From positions 28,940 to 60,419 of the forward strand of contig SZWC01016321.1 of the NCBI GenBank assembly GCA_023375785.1: a stretch of DNA of 31,480 bases, read 5' to 3'. A program made the translations under genes and the position numbers. Origin of the DNA: Penium margaritaceum. Its lineage: Eukaryota; Streptophyta; Zygnematophyceae; Desmidiales; Peniaceae. Of this stretch, positions 19,546-29,324 are shown in pieces. Every line of letters begins with the position of its first letter. Within the stretch, counting starts at the first letter, position 1. The notes under the pieces are model-generated. The model was not told the origin of the DNA and made no database searches. It saw only the letters and a program-made list of their open reading frames with translations.

Positions 19546-20193
19546 TGTTGAATGTTTTTGTCCCTTGTTCGGTGTTGTAGGACAGATCAGGAATGCTATG
19601 CCCCTTGTGAAGGTATAATCCCTAGATCTGTAGTGTGACTCAACTATGTTCTCTCTCTTGTGAGATATGACTTGTGAGAACACCATGTCTGTGAGTGGTT
19701 CCCTTGGCCATTTGTTGATTTGGCCAAGTGAGAGGTCATGAGTTCGATTGTGGCCCCATGCATATCTTGTTTGCTGTGGAAGCTTGCATGAAAGAAAGTC
19801 CGTAGCTTCTTGGACGCTACATGGTTGGTCTGTCACCTTGATACTACGATGCTTATGTGTCAAGCCCACAGTGCAAGTCTATTGGTCACGTGACTGGTTT
19901 AGGGCACTTCCCAGGAATGTGCGTTTAAACTATAGGACTGGACAGACAGCTATAAAATGACTTGTCTTGCATGCTCATCAATAACCCTTACTTGATGCTC
20001 TCTTGTGTATTGACGACTTCAGCTCTTCTTGAGATGTAAGGCTAAGACGTTAGTACTCTTGAAGGTGCAGTGTATGCTTGATTAAGTTTGGGGTGCATGA
20101 CACATGTCAACAAAGCAAGAAGGCCTAAAAACCTTTGTGAGCTTTTCGGTTTTGTGGCTTCTTTGCCAGAGGTGGTTAGTTCATTAAATAACA
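19546..20193 (+). repeat. Element C 5' LTR (648 bp)
   Basis: It begins TGTTGAATG and ends AATAACA. The TATA box TATAAAA is at 19951-19957, so transcripts would start about 25-30 bases later. TGGCCAAGTGAG (19721-19732) and AGTTCGATTG (19741-19750) resemble Pol III boxes but are too close together to work as such. Confidence 0.92.
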
Positions 20194-20563
20194 AAGGGTT
20201 ATGGACCCAGTCCTCTGGTTAGGAAGTTTCACGCATGCAACCGCTAAGGTCACTAGCAGTGAGAGCGCCTTCACTCTCATCCAAATTCTCTGTTTGCAAA
20301 GCAACATCAGTAGGAGGAAAGTGCAGCACATCTGCACCTTTCTATCTTGGGAGCTGACATCAGCGTACATCAGCGTACATCAGCCTACATCAGCCTACAT
20401 ATGCTTGCAACGGCCAACGTGAACAGGGGAAGCAGTTTCCTCTTCTCACCAAATCCCTATAGTAGCCTGAAGCACAGGTTCATCAGCATCCACAACAGGT
20501 GTAGCAGCTGTAGTAGTTGTAGTTGTAGGGATGTGAGGGACAGATGAACCAGGGAATCATTCG
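20194..20563 (+). other. Element C leader with 10-bp tandem repeat
   Basis: No initiator-Met PBS follows the LTR. The sequence AAGGGTTATGGACCCAG stands in its place, so the primer is unknown. The decamer CAGCSTACAT is repeated four times in tandem at 20361-20400. A GTAGTTGTAG run follows at about 20510-20527. No coding sequence is present. Confidence 0.6.
20361..20400 (+). repeat. Four tandem copies of a 10-bp unit in the C leader
   Basis: CAGCGTACAT occurs twice, followed by CAGCCTACAT twice. A partial copy (ACAT) precedes the array. The paired variants suggest duplication of a 20-bp unit or a single conversion. Confidence 0.9.
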
Positions 20564-21316
20564 CCCATCCTGAACTTTGATGGAGAGGGGTTTGCACTGT
20601 GGAAGTGGCAGTTTGAGATCATCATGGATGACACAGATCTGCTAGGATGTTTTGACGGAACTATCCCAGTACTAAAAGAGGACGGTGCCCACCTAGTGGC
20701 ATGGATCAAGCTCAACAATAAGGCTCTCACCAATCTTGTGTCCTCCATATAACCCTCAGTCCTTTCACATATCAGCGGTTGTATAGTTGCAGCCGTGGCA
20801 TACGCCAAACTTGGCAAGGTGTTTGAGTCCTCATCACTTGTCAACCGTCTCTTTATTCTACAAAACCTCATTAGCATGAGGCTTGGTGAAGGGGAGGATG
20901 TCTCTGCCTTTATGCAGGAGTTTGAGAGACTCTTGCAACAAGCCACCGCCATGGGGTGGGACCTGAAATCTGACATGTAGGCCATGATTTTTCTCATGAC
21001 ACTGATGGAACGTTGGGGCCCCATGATAACGGTGCTCCGAGGGTGGACTGAAGATCTAGTTTCCTACACCACCGTCCCTGAGTATGTGGGGAATGAAGCC
21101 ATGCGTTGTAGCAGTAGTGAAGAAAACATGGCTGCCTTAGCCTCACGGAGCAGCGGCACCTTCCGCAATACCTCCTCTTCTGGGTACAAGGGAAACAATA
21201 GCACTAGCAACAGTGGAAGGGGTGCAAAGCGCCAAGCTAAGTGCCACAACTGTGGCAAGGCTGGATATAGGGCTCGAGAGTGCCATGTACCCAAGAGAGA
21301 GGAAAGACGGGGATGA
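20564..21316 (+). pseudogene. Element C gag (two stops, zinc knuckle His lost)
   Basis: The frame from 20564 has the copia Gag start pattern (LNFDGEGFALWKWQFEI) and a UBN2-like core (LGEGEDVSAFMQEFERLL). Stops interrupt it at 20750-20752 and 20978-20980. The nearest upstream ATG (20544) is in another frame, so a frameshift or a lost start is likely. The CCHC knuckle at 21242-21283 has Tyr (TAT at 21266-21268) instead of the zinc-binding His; the other ligands remain. A Ser/Gly/Asn-rich linker precedes it. The RNA-binding function is probably lost. Confidence 0.85.
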
Positions 21317-21329
21317 ATGGCGAGGGGGA

Positions 21330-22800
21330 AATGGTGGGAAGGATCCCACAAGCTTGATGGCTGAGTGTGCCTCCAACAAAGCGAGGGCAATACTCAGGCC
21401 AGGAGCCTACGGCCTTGACTTGGGCACAAACGAGCACACCACTTACAAGAAGAGAGACTTCAACTCTCTTGCTCCATGTAACAAGAACTTTAGAGCTACA
21501 AACGGCAAGGTTGAGGTAGCTGACGAGATTGGTGACAAGCTGGTCACCATGGGTATCAATGGTGGAAATTCGGACCTCAAGCTAGATGGAGTGGTCTACT
21601 TGCCCTCCTTTACAGCCAACCTGCTCTCCGTCTCTAAGATAAGTGACCATGGCATGACAGTGGTCTTTACAGAGAAGGAAGCGGTGATAGTTCCTACCAA
21701 TGACATAAATATCTCCTACTCTGCCAAGGAGGTTGTCGCCCAGGTTCATCGCGTTGATGGACTCTACGTCTTGCAGACCAAAACAGCTTCAACGGCTGAA
21801 TCTTTGGTCGAGAGTGATGATGAGGAGAGCAGCAATGCAGACTCAGATTAGGAAGGACATGTTGGATCAATGGAAGCAGTGGCGTCAGATGCTTCGGCAA
21901 CAAAACACAAGCAAATGCAGCCACCAGGGCTATTCATGCTACCATGTACACATCCTCCAAGAACCTGTGGCACATTCGCTTTCGACACGTGGTTCATCGC
22001 ACATTGGAGCTTATGGAAAAGTAGGAGCTCGTGATGGGATGGACCTAGGTGATGAGTTGGAGGGAGCGGAGATCATGTGTGAGCCATGCCTTCAAGGCAA
22101 GGTGAAAAGGAAAGCCTTCAAGCGCAATGGCATGCGTGCTCTCGCACCTCTTGATCTTGTCCACTCCGATGTATGTGATCCCTTTTGCATACCGTCAAAT
22201 GGAGGTAGCAGATACTTCCTCACATGCATTGATGAAAATAGCCGTAAAGTCTGGATATACGTTCTAAAAGAAGTGAGGTGAAGGAGAATCTGTAGGCCTT
22301 TATCGCTATGCTTGAGCGACAGAGTGGAAAGAAGGTGAAGGCATTTAGGACGGACAATGGGGGAGAGTACGAAGCTTGCAGGGAGTGACTCAAGACACAG
22401 GGCATTGAATACCAGAAAACTACGCCCTACTCACCTCAAAACAACGGCGTAGCAGAGAGGATGAACCAGACGCTCCTAGGCATGACAAGGTGCATGCTCT
22501 TTGACGCCAAGCTTCCTCCAAGGTTGTGGGCTGAAGCAGCACGTAGAGCTACCTACCTTGTGAACCTCACACCTGCAACAGCTATGCTAAGGAGATGCAA
22601 GAAGAAGCAGACACAGCAGTTAAAGACGCCTCAAGAAGCATGGTCAGGCAGGATGTCGGACGCCTCACATCTCAAGGTGTTTGGTTACACCAGGTTTGCC
22701 AAGGTCCAGGCCAGTGAGGGCCTAGGAAAGCTCGATGCAAGAGCACGAAAGCACATTTTCATCGGCTATGACACCGCCCCCAGAGTTTATTGACTGTGGG
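21330..22800 (+). pseudogene. Element C protease and integrase (frameshifted)
   Basis: Protease is in the frame ending at 21851. Its active-site triplet reads Asp-Leu-Gly (21417-21425), a TCG-to-TTG change of the Ser codon, with typical flanking hydrophobic segments (YLPSFTANLLSV). The pre-integrase zinc region starts in a second frame (LWHIRF near 21966) and continues in a third with CEPCLQGK near 22080. The integrase core has Asp at 22168-22170, Asp at 22353-22355 and Glu at 22455-22457; the last two are separated by 33 codons including a stop. A conserved GVAERMNQT motif and the C-terminal region (GYDTAP) follow to 22793. At least three frame changes make this non-functional. Confidence 0.85.
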
Positions 22801-24727
22801 ACCAAGGAGCCAAGAAGGTCATCCGCAGTAAAGACGTGGATTTCCACGAAAGGTCTCTGAGTAAGGGAGAGCATCTCAAACACGAGAACGCTCCAAAACA
22901 AGGAGAGTAGCTCACTCTCCTTGAAATGGGAGACGAAGTACCAGCATAATGGTATTAGATACATGCTGCAACAGGGAGAGGAGCTCATGAGGATAACTCA
23001 GAGGAATTAGACTCTGATTCAGATGTATCCGATCCTCCGGAACATGAGGAGCTTGCCTCTCCCATCATCAACAATGAACTAGACCTCCAGCCTCCACATC
23101 AACAGCACAAGCCAGTAGGTTCAAGGAGCAGTTCACACCTCAAAGTACCTCGGCAGTTTTATGACGCAGGTAGGGGTGAATAGACAGGCTTCAACTATTC
23201 ATTCCTGGTTCAAGAGGAGCCAACGTCTGTCGTAGAGGCACTCATTTGGCCTGACAAAGCAGAGTGGGATGAAGCAATTCGTGGTCAACTGAGCTCCATT
23301 GAAGAGAATGGGACATGGGTGCTGGTGGACAAACTTGCCAGAGCTCACGTTGTGGGATCCAAGTGGGTATTGAAAGTAGAAAGGAAACAGGATGGAAAAA
23401 TAGACAAGTACAAGGGAAGAGTGGTAGCAAAGGGGTTCTCCCAACGGCCTGGCGGAGAATACGATGAGACCTTTGCTCCAGTTGTGACGTTTTCCTTCAT
23501 CCGATCAATGCTCGCCATTGCTGCTGCGGAGAACATGGACGTCGACAAGACGGATGTCAAGACAGCCTTCCTTTACGACAAACTTGAGAAGGAGGTATTG
23601 ATGGAGGTTTCGGAAGGGGTTGATGCTCATGAGGGCAAGGTGTGCAGATTGGTGAAGGCACTCTATGGGCTTAAACAAGCGCCACGATTTTGGTACCAGG
23701 AGATGGACTCATTCATGGCCAAGGAGTCCATGCACTACGACAATGACCCTAGCATGTACGTGCATGAGAGTGAAAAAGGGACTAGGTTGGTTGCCTTGTA
23801 CGTTGATGATCTGATTCTATACTCCTCTTCAACGCACCTGCTAGACGATCTCAAGGGGCAGCTGAGTAGCAGATTCGAGATGAAGGACATGGGTCCCCTT
23901 GAGTTCTATCTTGGAATTTCCATCAAGCATGACAAAGCAGCAAGTACCATCAGCCTAAACCAGACAAAATACATCAACTCCATCCTCAAACGATATGACA
24001 TGGGAGATTGCAGACCTGCCAGTACACCTATGAGCTCAGATTGCAAACTCTCCACCTCCATGTCCCCATCCAACAAAGCGGAGAAAACTGACATGCTATT
24101 GGGCAGGTGAGCCGGTTTGCGACCACTTCCGGTCCACTTCACTGGCAGGCCGTGAAGCGCATCATGCGCTACCTTCAACGGACGCGGCACGTGGGGCTCT
24201 AGTTTAGAGGTATGGCTGGATCCGCATCACTCTGTCTCATGTGCTACACTGATGCTGATTGGGGAGGGAATCTTGATGAAATAAAATCTACCTCCGACTT
24301 TGTGTGTATGTTGAATGGAGGTGCACTCAATTGGGCAAGTCGCAAGCAGGAATGTGTCTCTCTGTCAACAACTGAAGTTGAGTATATTGGCTTGTCTGAG
24401 GCATGTACAGAGATGCAATGGCTACAGAGCTTGCTATCTGAGATGAAGGCACCACAGGCAATAGCGATGGTCATCAAGATTAACAACATGAGTGCCATTG
24501 ACATGTCAAAGAACCCCGTCCTGTCCAGGAGCACAAAGCACATCGAGATCCGCTACCACTACACTCGAGACTTGGTCTACAAGCAGACAGTGGAGCTCAA
24601 CTATGTCAGTACCAAGATCAACCGGGCGGACATGCTTACAAAGTCATTTAACAAGGATCCCTACCAGGCAGGCAGGCAAGGTATCGCATGCTCAACGCAG
24701 GTGATGACGAATGATGATGGTCACTGA
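22801..24727 (+). pseudogene. Element C reverse transcriptase and RNase H (internal deletion)
   Basis: RT is open from about 23190 to 24110, starting in an acidic linker. It contains KWVLKVERKQDG, the YGLKQAPR segment, and an intact catalytic YVDD at 23799-23810. The frame ends soon after TPMSSDCKL. Compared with element B, about 28 codons (the segment before QVSRFA) are missing near 24095, which also shifts the frame. RNase H runs from about 24240 to TGA at 24725 with the first Asp in YTDADW, Glu in VEYIGL and later acidic positions partly changed (INNMSA where VDNMSA is expected; KHIEI where KHIDI is expected). RT is the best preserved long domain of the B/C lineage in this window. Confidence 0.88.
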
Positions 24728-24736
24728 CGCAAAGTG

Positions 24737-24749
24737 CAAGGGAGAGGTT
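24737..24749 (+). other. Polypurine tract of element C
   Basis: AAGGGAGAGGTT lies directly before the LTR start at 24750 and is close to the tract of element B. Confidence 0.8.
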
Positions 24750-25393
24750 TGTTGAATGTTTTTGCCCCTTGTTCGGTGTTGTAGGACGGATCGAGAATGC
24801 TCTGCCCCTTGTGGAGGTATGGCCCCTAGCTCCGTTGTAGTGTGACTCAACTATGTTCCGTCTCTTGTGAGATATGACCTGTGAAAACTCCATGTGAATG
24901 AGTGCTTACTTTGGCTATTTTGTTGATTTGGCCAAGTGAGACGTCATGAGTTCAATCGTGGTCCCATGCATATCTTGCTTGCTGTAGACGCTTCCAAGAA
25001 AGAAAGTATGTAGCTTCTTGGATGCTACATGGTTGGTCTCTCACCTTGACACTAGGATGCTCATGTGTCAAGCCCACAGTGCAAGTCTATTGGTCACGTA
25101 GCTGGTTCAGGCCACTTCCTTGGAATGTGCTTTTGAGTTCCTGGAGTGGACAGAAAGATATAAAAGGACTTGTCTTGAATGCTAATCAATTACCCTTGCT
25201 TGATGTTCTTTTGTGTATCAACGACTTGAGCTCTTTTTGAGATGTAATGCTAGTACTCTTGAAGGTGAAATGAATGTTTTATTAAGTTTGGGGTGCATGA
25301 CACATGTCAACAAAGGAAGAAGGCCTAGAAACCTTTGTGAGCTTTTCGGTTTTGCGGCTTCCCTGCCAGAGGTGGTTAGCTCAGTAGCTAACA
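24750..25393 (+). repeat. Element C 3' LTR (644 bp)
   Basis: It begins TGTTGAATG and ends GTAGCTAACA. The TATA box is at 25159-25165. The final 20 bases form a perfect 7-bp hairpin, GTTAGCT with AGCTAAC around CAGT, which is eroded in the 5' copy. It is followed by the CAAAC target duplication. Confidence 0.92.
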
Positions 25394-25821
25394 CAAACCC
25401 CGCGACGGCCGTTTTTTTCTTTGTGGACCGAAATGGGATAGGAAGCTTCTAGGAAGCTTACTACAGCCTGATTTGAGGATGACACTTGGCAATCTTAGGA
25501 CGCGCCAAGTAGGAATGTAGGCTAAGGTTGGTTCCTGTGGAGTCACTATGAGCAGAAGCATTAGCAATGCTCTACAAGTATAAAAGCCTCTGCCCTACAT
25601 GCATCTATTTCCAATTCTTGCCTTTGAGACTCCTCACTAAGTGTCCAGCAAAGGCTAGACACTAAAAACCTTCATCGGACTTCGTGAGGATACAAATCGA
25701 ATGTACCTCAAGTGTGGATCCCTTGTTTGAGGGTGATGTACTCTTTTTATTGAAACACCCAGAGCAGTTGGCGGCCTCCCATGTCGTGACCCGTTTTCTA
25801 AACCGTTACTATCCAGGCGCA
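25394..25821 (+). repeat. Element B 3' LTR, right piece
   Basis: It continues the B LTR from the interruption at 19545. It matches 8676-9102 including the TATA box (25579-25585), CAAGTATAAAAGCCT and TGGATCCCT. The first five bases are the right target duplication of C. A poly-T run at 25411-25417 is not present in the 5' copy. Confidence 0.85.
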
Positions 25822-27176
25822 TTGAGAGAATGCTTGACTATACTTGCGGATTGTGCTATGAAAGGAAACATGGCTCGAGGATAACTTTGTGGTTGCTCAC
25901 TGGGCAAGTCCTTTAGACTATGATATCGTGTAGATTTTTAACATGCAGCTGGAGTACTTTGCAAAATCGACAAATCTACAAACCCTTGTTGATAGCTTCT
26001 CCTCCAAAATCCCGTGGTCTTGTGTGCAAATCCACATATTGAACCATGTCAATACTGACAAAAGTATAAAACGCTCCAATATCCAAGACTACTAGTACCA
26101 CTTGTGAATTTTAACTTATCGCTTACACTCACAGTGGTATCCCATGTTGGTCGTCCTCGTATCCCTCGTTGAACTTTCAGATCTCAGAATTGCTTGTCCG
26201 CATAGTTTTAATGGGCAATCGTTCAACGCAAATTTGTGTGACAACTAAGGAGGTTTGTGATCTACTCTTTCTTTTTGCTATTTGCTATATACCATTTTTC
26301 TCCATGACTATCTCCCCTTTTTGTCCTGCTACTACCATTTTTTATAGTCGTGCAAGATGTGTCCCATATTCTTGGAAGTCCAGTACAACCGTTAACCGTG
26401 TTGCTTGACGGAGTCAATCTCCATTGGTGACAAGATTTCCACCGACTAGGAATTTCCTCCACCATGATATGGATTGTGGTTTTGGGACTGGCAGCCATGA
26501 GATTCTTGCATGAAAGCGTTGAAATGTGATCTCTCCATATAATCGTCTCATGGGACCATTAACCAAACATTGATCTGGATACTGGGTATGATGAGGCCAT
26601 TGTTCTGGTAGAAATAGAGTTCATTGTGGTTGAGATATTTTTTAATGATGATTTCACAGAAACGCTACATTGCTATGCCACAGAAGATTGATGATTCAAG
26701 CGTAAAGAAATGTAAGTTGTATCACACTCGTCTTTTTTCCATAATGTTTGCGTATTGTGGACGCGAAGTCTGTCCAGATTTGTAGCGGAGTTAAGAGGTC
26801 GTGCCAAAATGGATTGATGTGCTTGAGATGTAGAATACCGGTGGTCAATGATGTGAGAGCGATTATGTCCACCATTGATTCGGCTCTATTGGTATCCAAC
26901 TGTTGTTAGATGGTTATTAGACTACCAACTCAAAGCTGTGATATACAAAAGCAAGTTCGCGAGGTCAATCATGTTTGTGAAGTTTATAACGTTCATTGTG
27001 GTGAATTTCAGTCATAGACACATCAGCCACATCCAAACCGTTGATTCTTTGGAGTTCGTAGGATTGATCAACTCAAAAAGTGTTTGTCATGGCTAGAGCT
27101 CACTCAAGAGTTAAATAACTTTCTCAATGAGTATCGCTTCCCACGAGGGTGCATTCTGAATCTCTTGTATTGTTTT
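25822..27176. other. Unassigned sequence right of element B
   Basis: About 1.35 kb with only short frames and no domain I recognise. A TATAAAA-like stretch near 26065 has no context. The last bases before 27177 (GTTTT at 27172-27176) are the only possible flank of the inverted D relative. It may be old decayed repeat DNA. Confidence 0.4.
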
Positions 27177-27830
27177 TGTCAGTAGAATGGAGGACGCAAA
27201 GTTAGTGATGACAAAAGCAGGTAGAAGCTTTGGACTGTAGGGAAATGTGGGTGTACTGTGATAGAGGTAGAAAACTACACAGTAAGAAAGAGAGTTAGAT
27301 GGAAATACGCTTGAGTGTAATGTCAGAATAGATGCAAAGTGTTGAGGTAGACAGTGACACGATGAGAGAGAGTAAGTGGTGAGAGTATTTCCTGGCTGCG
27401 ATGGGAAGAGCTGAGCGGAGGAGTGACAGTGACGGGGCGAGGTGTAGTGCGAATAGATTGGATGTTAAAAGGGGATGAGAAAGAGGCAAGTAGAGTAGAG
27501 ACATGGTGTTGAAGGCGTGGAACCAAAGTCAAACATGATTAATATAATTGTTCTTGGCTAAATTGGGAGAAAATGGACATCCTATGTATACAAAATACAA
27601 GACAAAAACAATTATCAATGGAAACTTTCCACTAGCCATATATGTGGCGACGTGGTTGTTCTTACTAGAGGCATTTAGGCTCTGATGGAACAGTCATGGA
27701 CTGATCTACCATTATTGAGGTGGTTTGGTACACTACCTGAACCTATTTCAAGAGCTAGGATTAACCGAGGGATGATATTATAGAGAAGACATTGTCAGAG
27801 TCATATTTCTCAGAGCCACCCAGAGTTCAA
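27177..27830 (-). repeat. Diverged D-type LTR
   Basis: The 3' end (27177) is defined by TACTGACA, matching the D LTR terminus TTCTGACA. The start is approximate, set by the expected length of about 640 bp and weak similarity near 27800. No target duplication can be confirmed. Confidence 0.6.
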
Positions 27831-29230
27831 TAACAAAAATACCACATTATATACTGTTTCCCTATTTCCTTAAAGGAAACCAGTATCCAGATGTCTTTGT
27901 CTGGTGGGGCGAGAAACTACTTGGCAAAGAGATCCGATGATCTGCTTATGTAGATTGGGGTTCCACGCTGTTGCCACAAGGGTGTACGACATTACTACAA
28001 CTAGTGACACTTCTTTGATGATTCGGTGGTAGATGGTATTGGTGGTGCGAAGAAGGCATCCCTTGATGTCTCAAAAGGCTGCCGTGTTTGCCCTTGGAGG
28101 ATACCGAGTGTTTTCATAGACTCCTTCAAGAAAGAGGAAGAGTTGATACCCACGGAGGAAAGATAACCTTGTCTTTATTTGTACTGTACCACACTAGTGA
28201 TGGATGTTATCTCCAAATTGATCGAGTTCAGGATTGTGCTTCCAGTCAAGAGGTTCTGTTGTCATGTTGTTGATCGTGATGGTGTGAGGCAGTTGTTGGT
28301 GACCATTCACCAGACAGGTCAAGAGGATTGCTCTGCTAATGATGATGGTGCTGGTGGTGGAGGAGATGGGGAGTACAATGGAGGATGTTGCCACAACATC
28401 GCTCACATAGTAGGCCCTGCCACCGTTGGTCTTTTCTGTCCGTGATGCTAATGAGGGAGGTGGGAAAGATTGAGAGGTGGGAGGATGTTTTGCGTTTTAC
28501 ACCAGAGATAATGTAGAACACAAGAGGGAGAGAAGGAGAAGGTGAGGAAGTAGCAGGTGGTGATAGTGTCAAATGGAATAGATGGTGAGGAGTGACAAGT
28601 TTATCCACTAGTTGGCTCAAGTCTGATGAGCAGGTTGACCGATGGTGTCCGATACTCTGGCAGTGCACGTAACTCAACTGCTCCAGCAAAGGGCGTGGGA
28701 AGAGGCTTGGACGCACGTTAATAAAATAGTTGTAATGAACCATGAAAGTCCATTTGCCAAGGAAGGAATGATGATGGCAGATGAGCGGCAATCTGGAGAA
28801 CTGGGCCCAGGGACAAGACCACATGTGCTGATCTAACAGGGGAGGATAGGTACGGCAAGGGGAAGGCAAGGGCCAACACTACGACATAACTGCCGTTGGC
28901 TCGGGTGCAGGCTGCTATGAGACTGGCTGCGAGCGTGTGCAAATCCTTGTGCTAGCGCGAGATGTTGATGCTGATCATAAAAGTGGAGGATGATTGATGA
29001 AGAAACCTTGGTGTAGGGACAAACTGTATGCAAAAATGGAATGGTTCATCTTGGGTGCAGGTCACCACGAGATTGGCAAGTTGACCGGGCAGATCCAATT
29101 TCTGAGGAATAGATGATGGCGAATGACTGTAGAGGATGGCAGAAAATTGCTGGCGATTGGGCATAGGAGCAAACTACGTGTCCTGTGAAAGAAAGATACT
29201 GATAATGAAGATGAAGATAAAAGCGACAAA
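27177..29230 (-). mobile_element. Degenerate, rearranged relative of element D (inverted)
   Basis: Read on the - strand, 27177 to about 27830 matches the D LTR in scattered but colinear blocks: the CCTCGGWTAATC block, the TTTGRCTTTGGTTCC block near 27530, and the end CTCCATTCTACTGACA. Further right, 28890-29220 matches the D interior near 6170-6470 (CTGCCCGGTC...GCCAATCT, then the CAGCCTGCACC block), and 28350-28660 matches the D interior near 5840-6090 (TATCGGACACCA). These blocks are in a different order from D. No second LTR is visible; the right end is lost before the gypsy stretch. A 177-codon - strand frame (28336-28869) falls in this pyrimidine-rich strand and is probably chance. Confidence 0.65.
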
Positions 29231-29324
29231 AGATTATACTAGAGTGTCACCTAGCAATCTTGTGTCTCTAGTTTACCTCATAAAACTAGCAAGTGGAGTC
29301 GAGGAAACAACAAACCAGAATTGT

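Larger units (their letters stand above)
19546..25393 (+). mobile_element. Element C: full-length copia element inserted in the 3' LTR of B
   Basis: The 5,848-bp unit has LTRs of 648 bp (19546-20193) and 644 bp (24750-25393), both TGTTGAATG...TAACA. The flanking five bases are CAAAT on the left and CAAAC on the right. The intact B LTR at 8675-8680 shows the empty site with CAAAC, so the left copy carries one later substitution. gag, protease, integrase, RT and RNase H appear in copia order with several frame changes and stops. The LTRs differ by roughly 10-12%. It belongs to the same lineage as its host element B. Confidence 0.93.
8461..25821 (+). mobile_element. Element B: old copia element split by nested insertions A and C
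   Basis: Without the two insertions the element is about 5.2 kb. The pieces are the 5' LTR (8461-9102), leader (9103-9498), gag-pol remains (15916-19260), and a 3' LTR broken into 19342-19545 and 25394-25821. Colinearity of the two LTR copies across both insertions shows they belong together. Its Gag, integrase and RT are close relatives of those of element C, so the two form one lineage. The start is slightly uncertain (8440 or 8461). ATTGA occurs at 8435-8439 and 25821-25825, but also just after the 5' LTR, so it is not a reliable TSD. All coding domains are broken. Confidence 0.82.

Noticed and set aside
20361..20400. CRISPR-like array
   Set aside because: Units are 10 bp, contiguous and without spacers, in a plant retrotransposon leader.
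20557..21024. 155-codon - strand frame
   Set aside because: It is antisense to the element C gag, whose sense translation matches copia Gag.
8435..25825. ATTGA as the target-site duplication of element B
   Set aside because: ATTGA occurs at 8435-8439 and 25821-25825, but also follows the 5' LTR at 9102-9106 inside the element, so the right copy may simply be LTR sequence.
28336..28869. 177-codon frame on the - strand
   Set aside because: It falls in the pyrimidine-rich strand of the D relative and has no recognisable domain; chance explains it as well.
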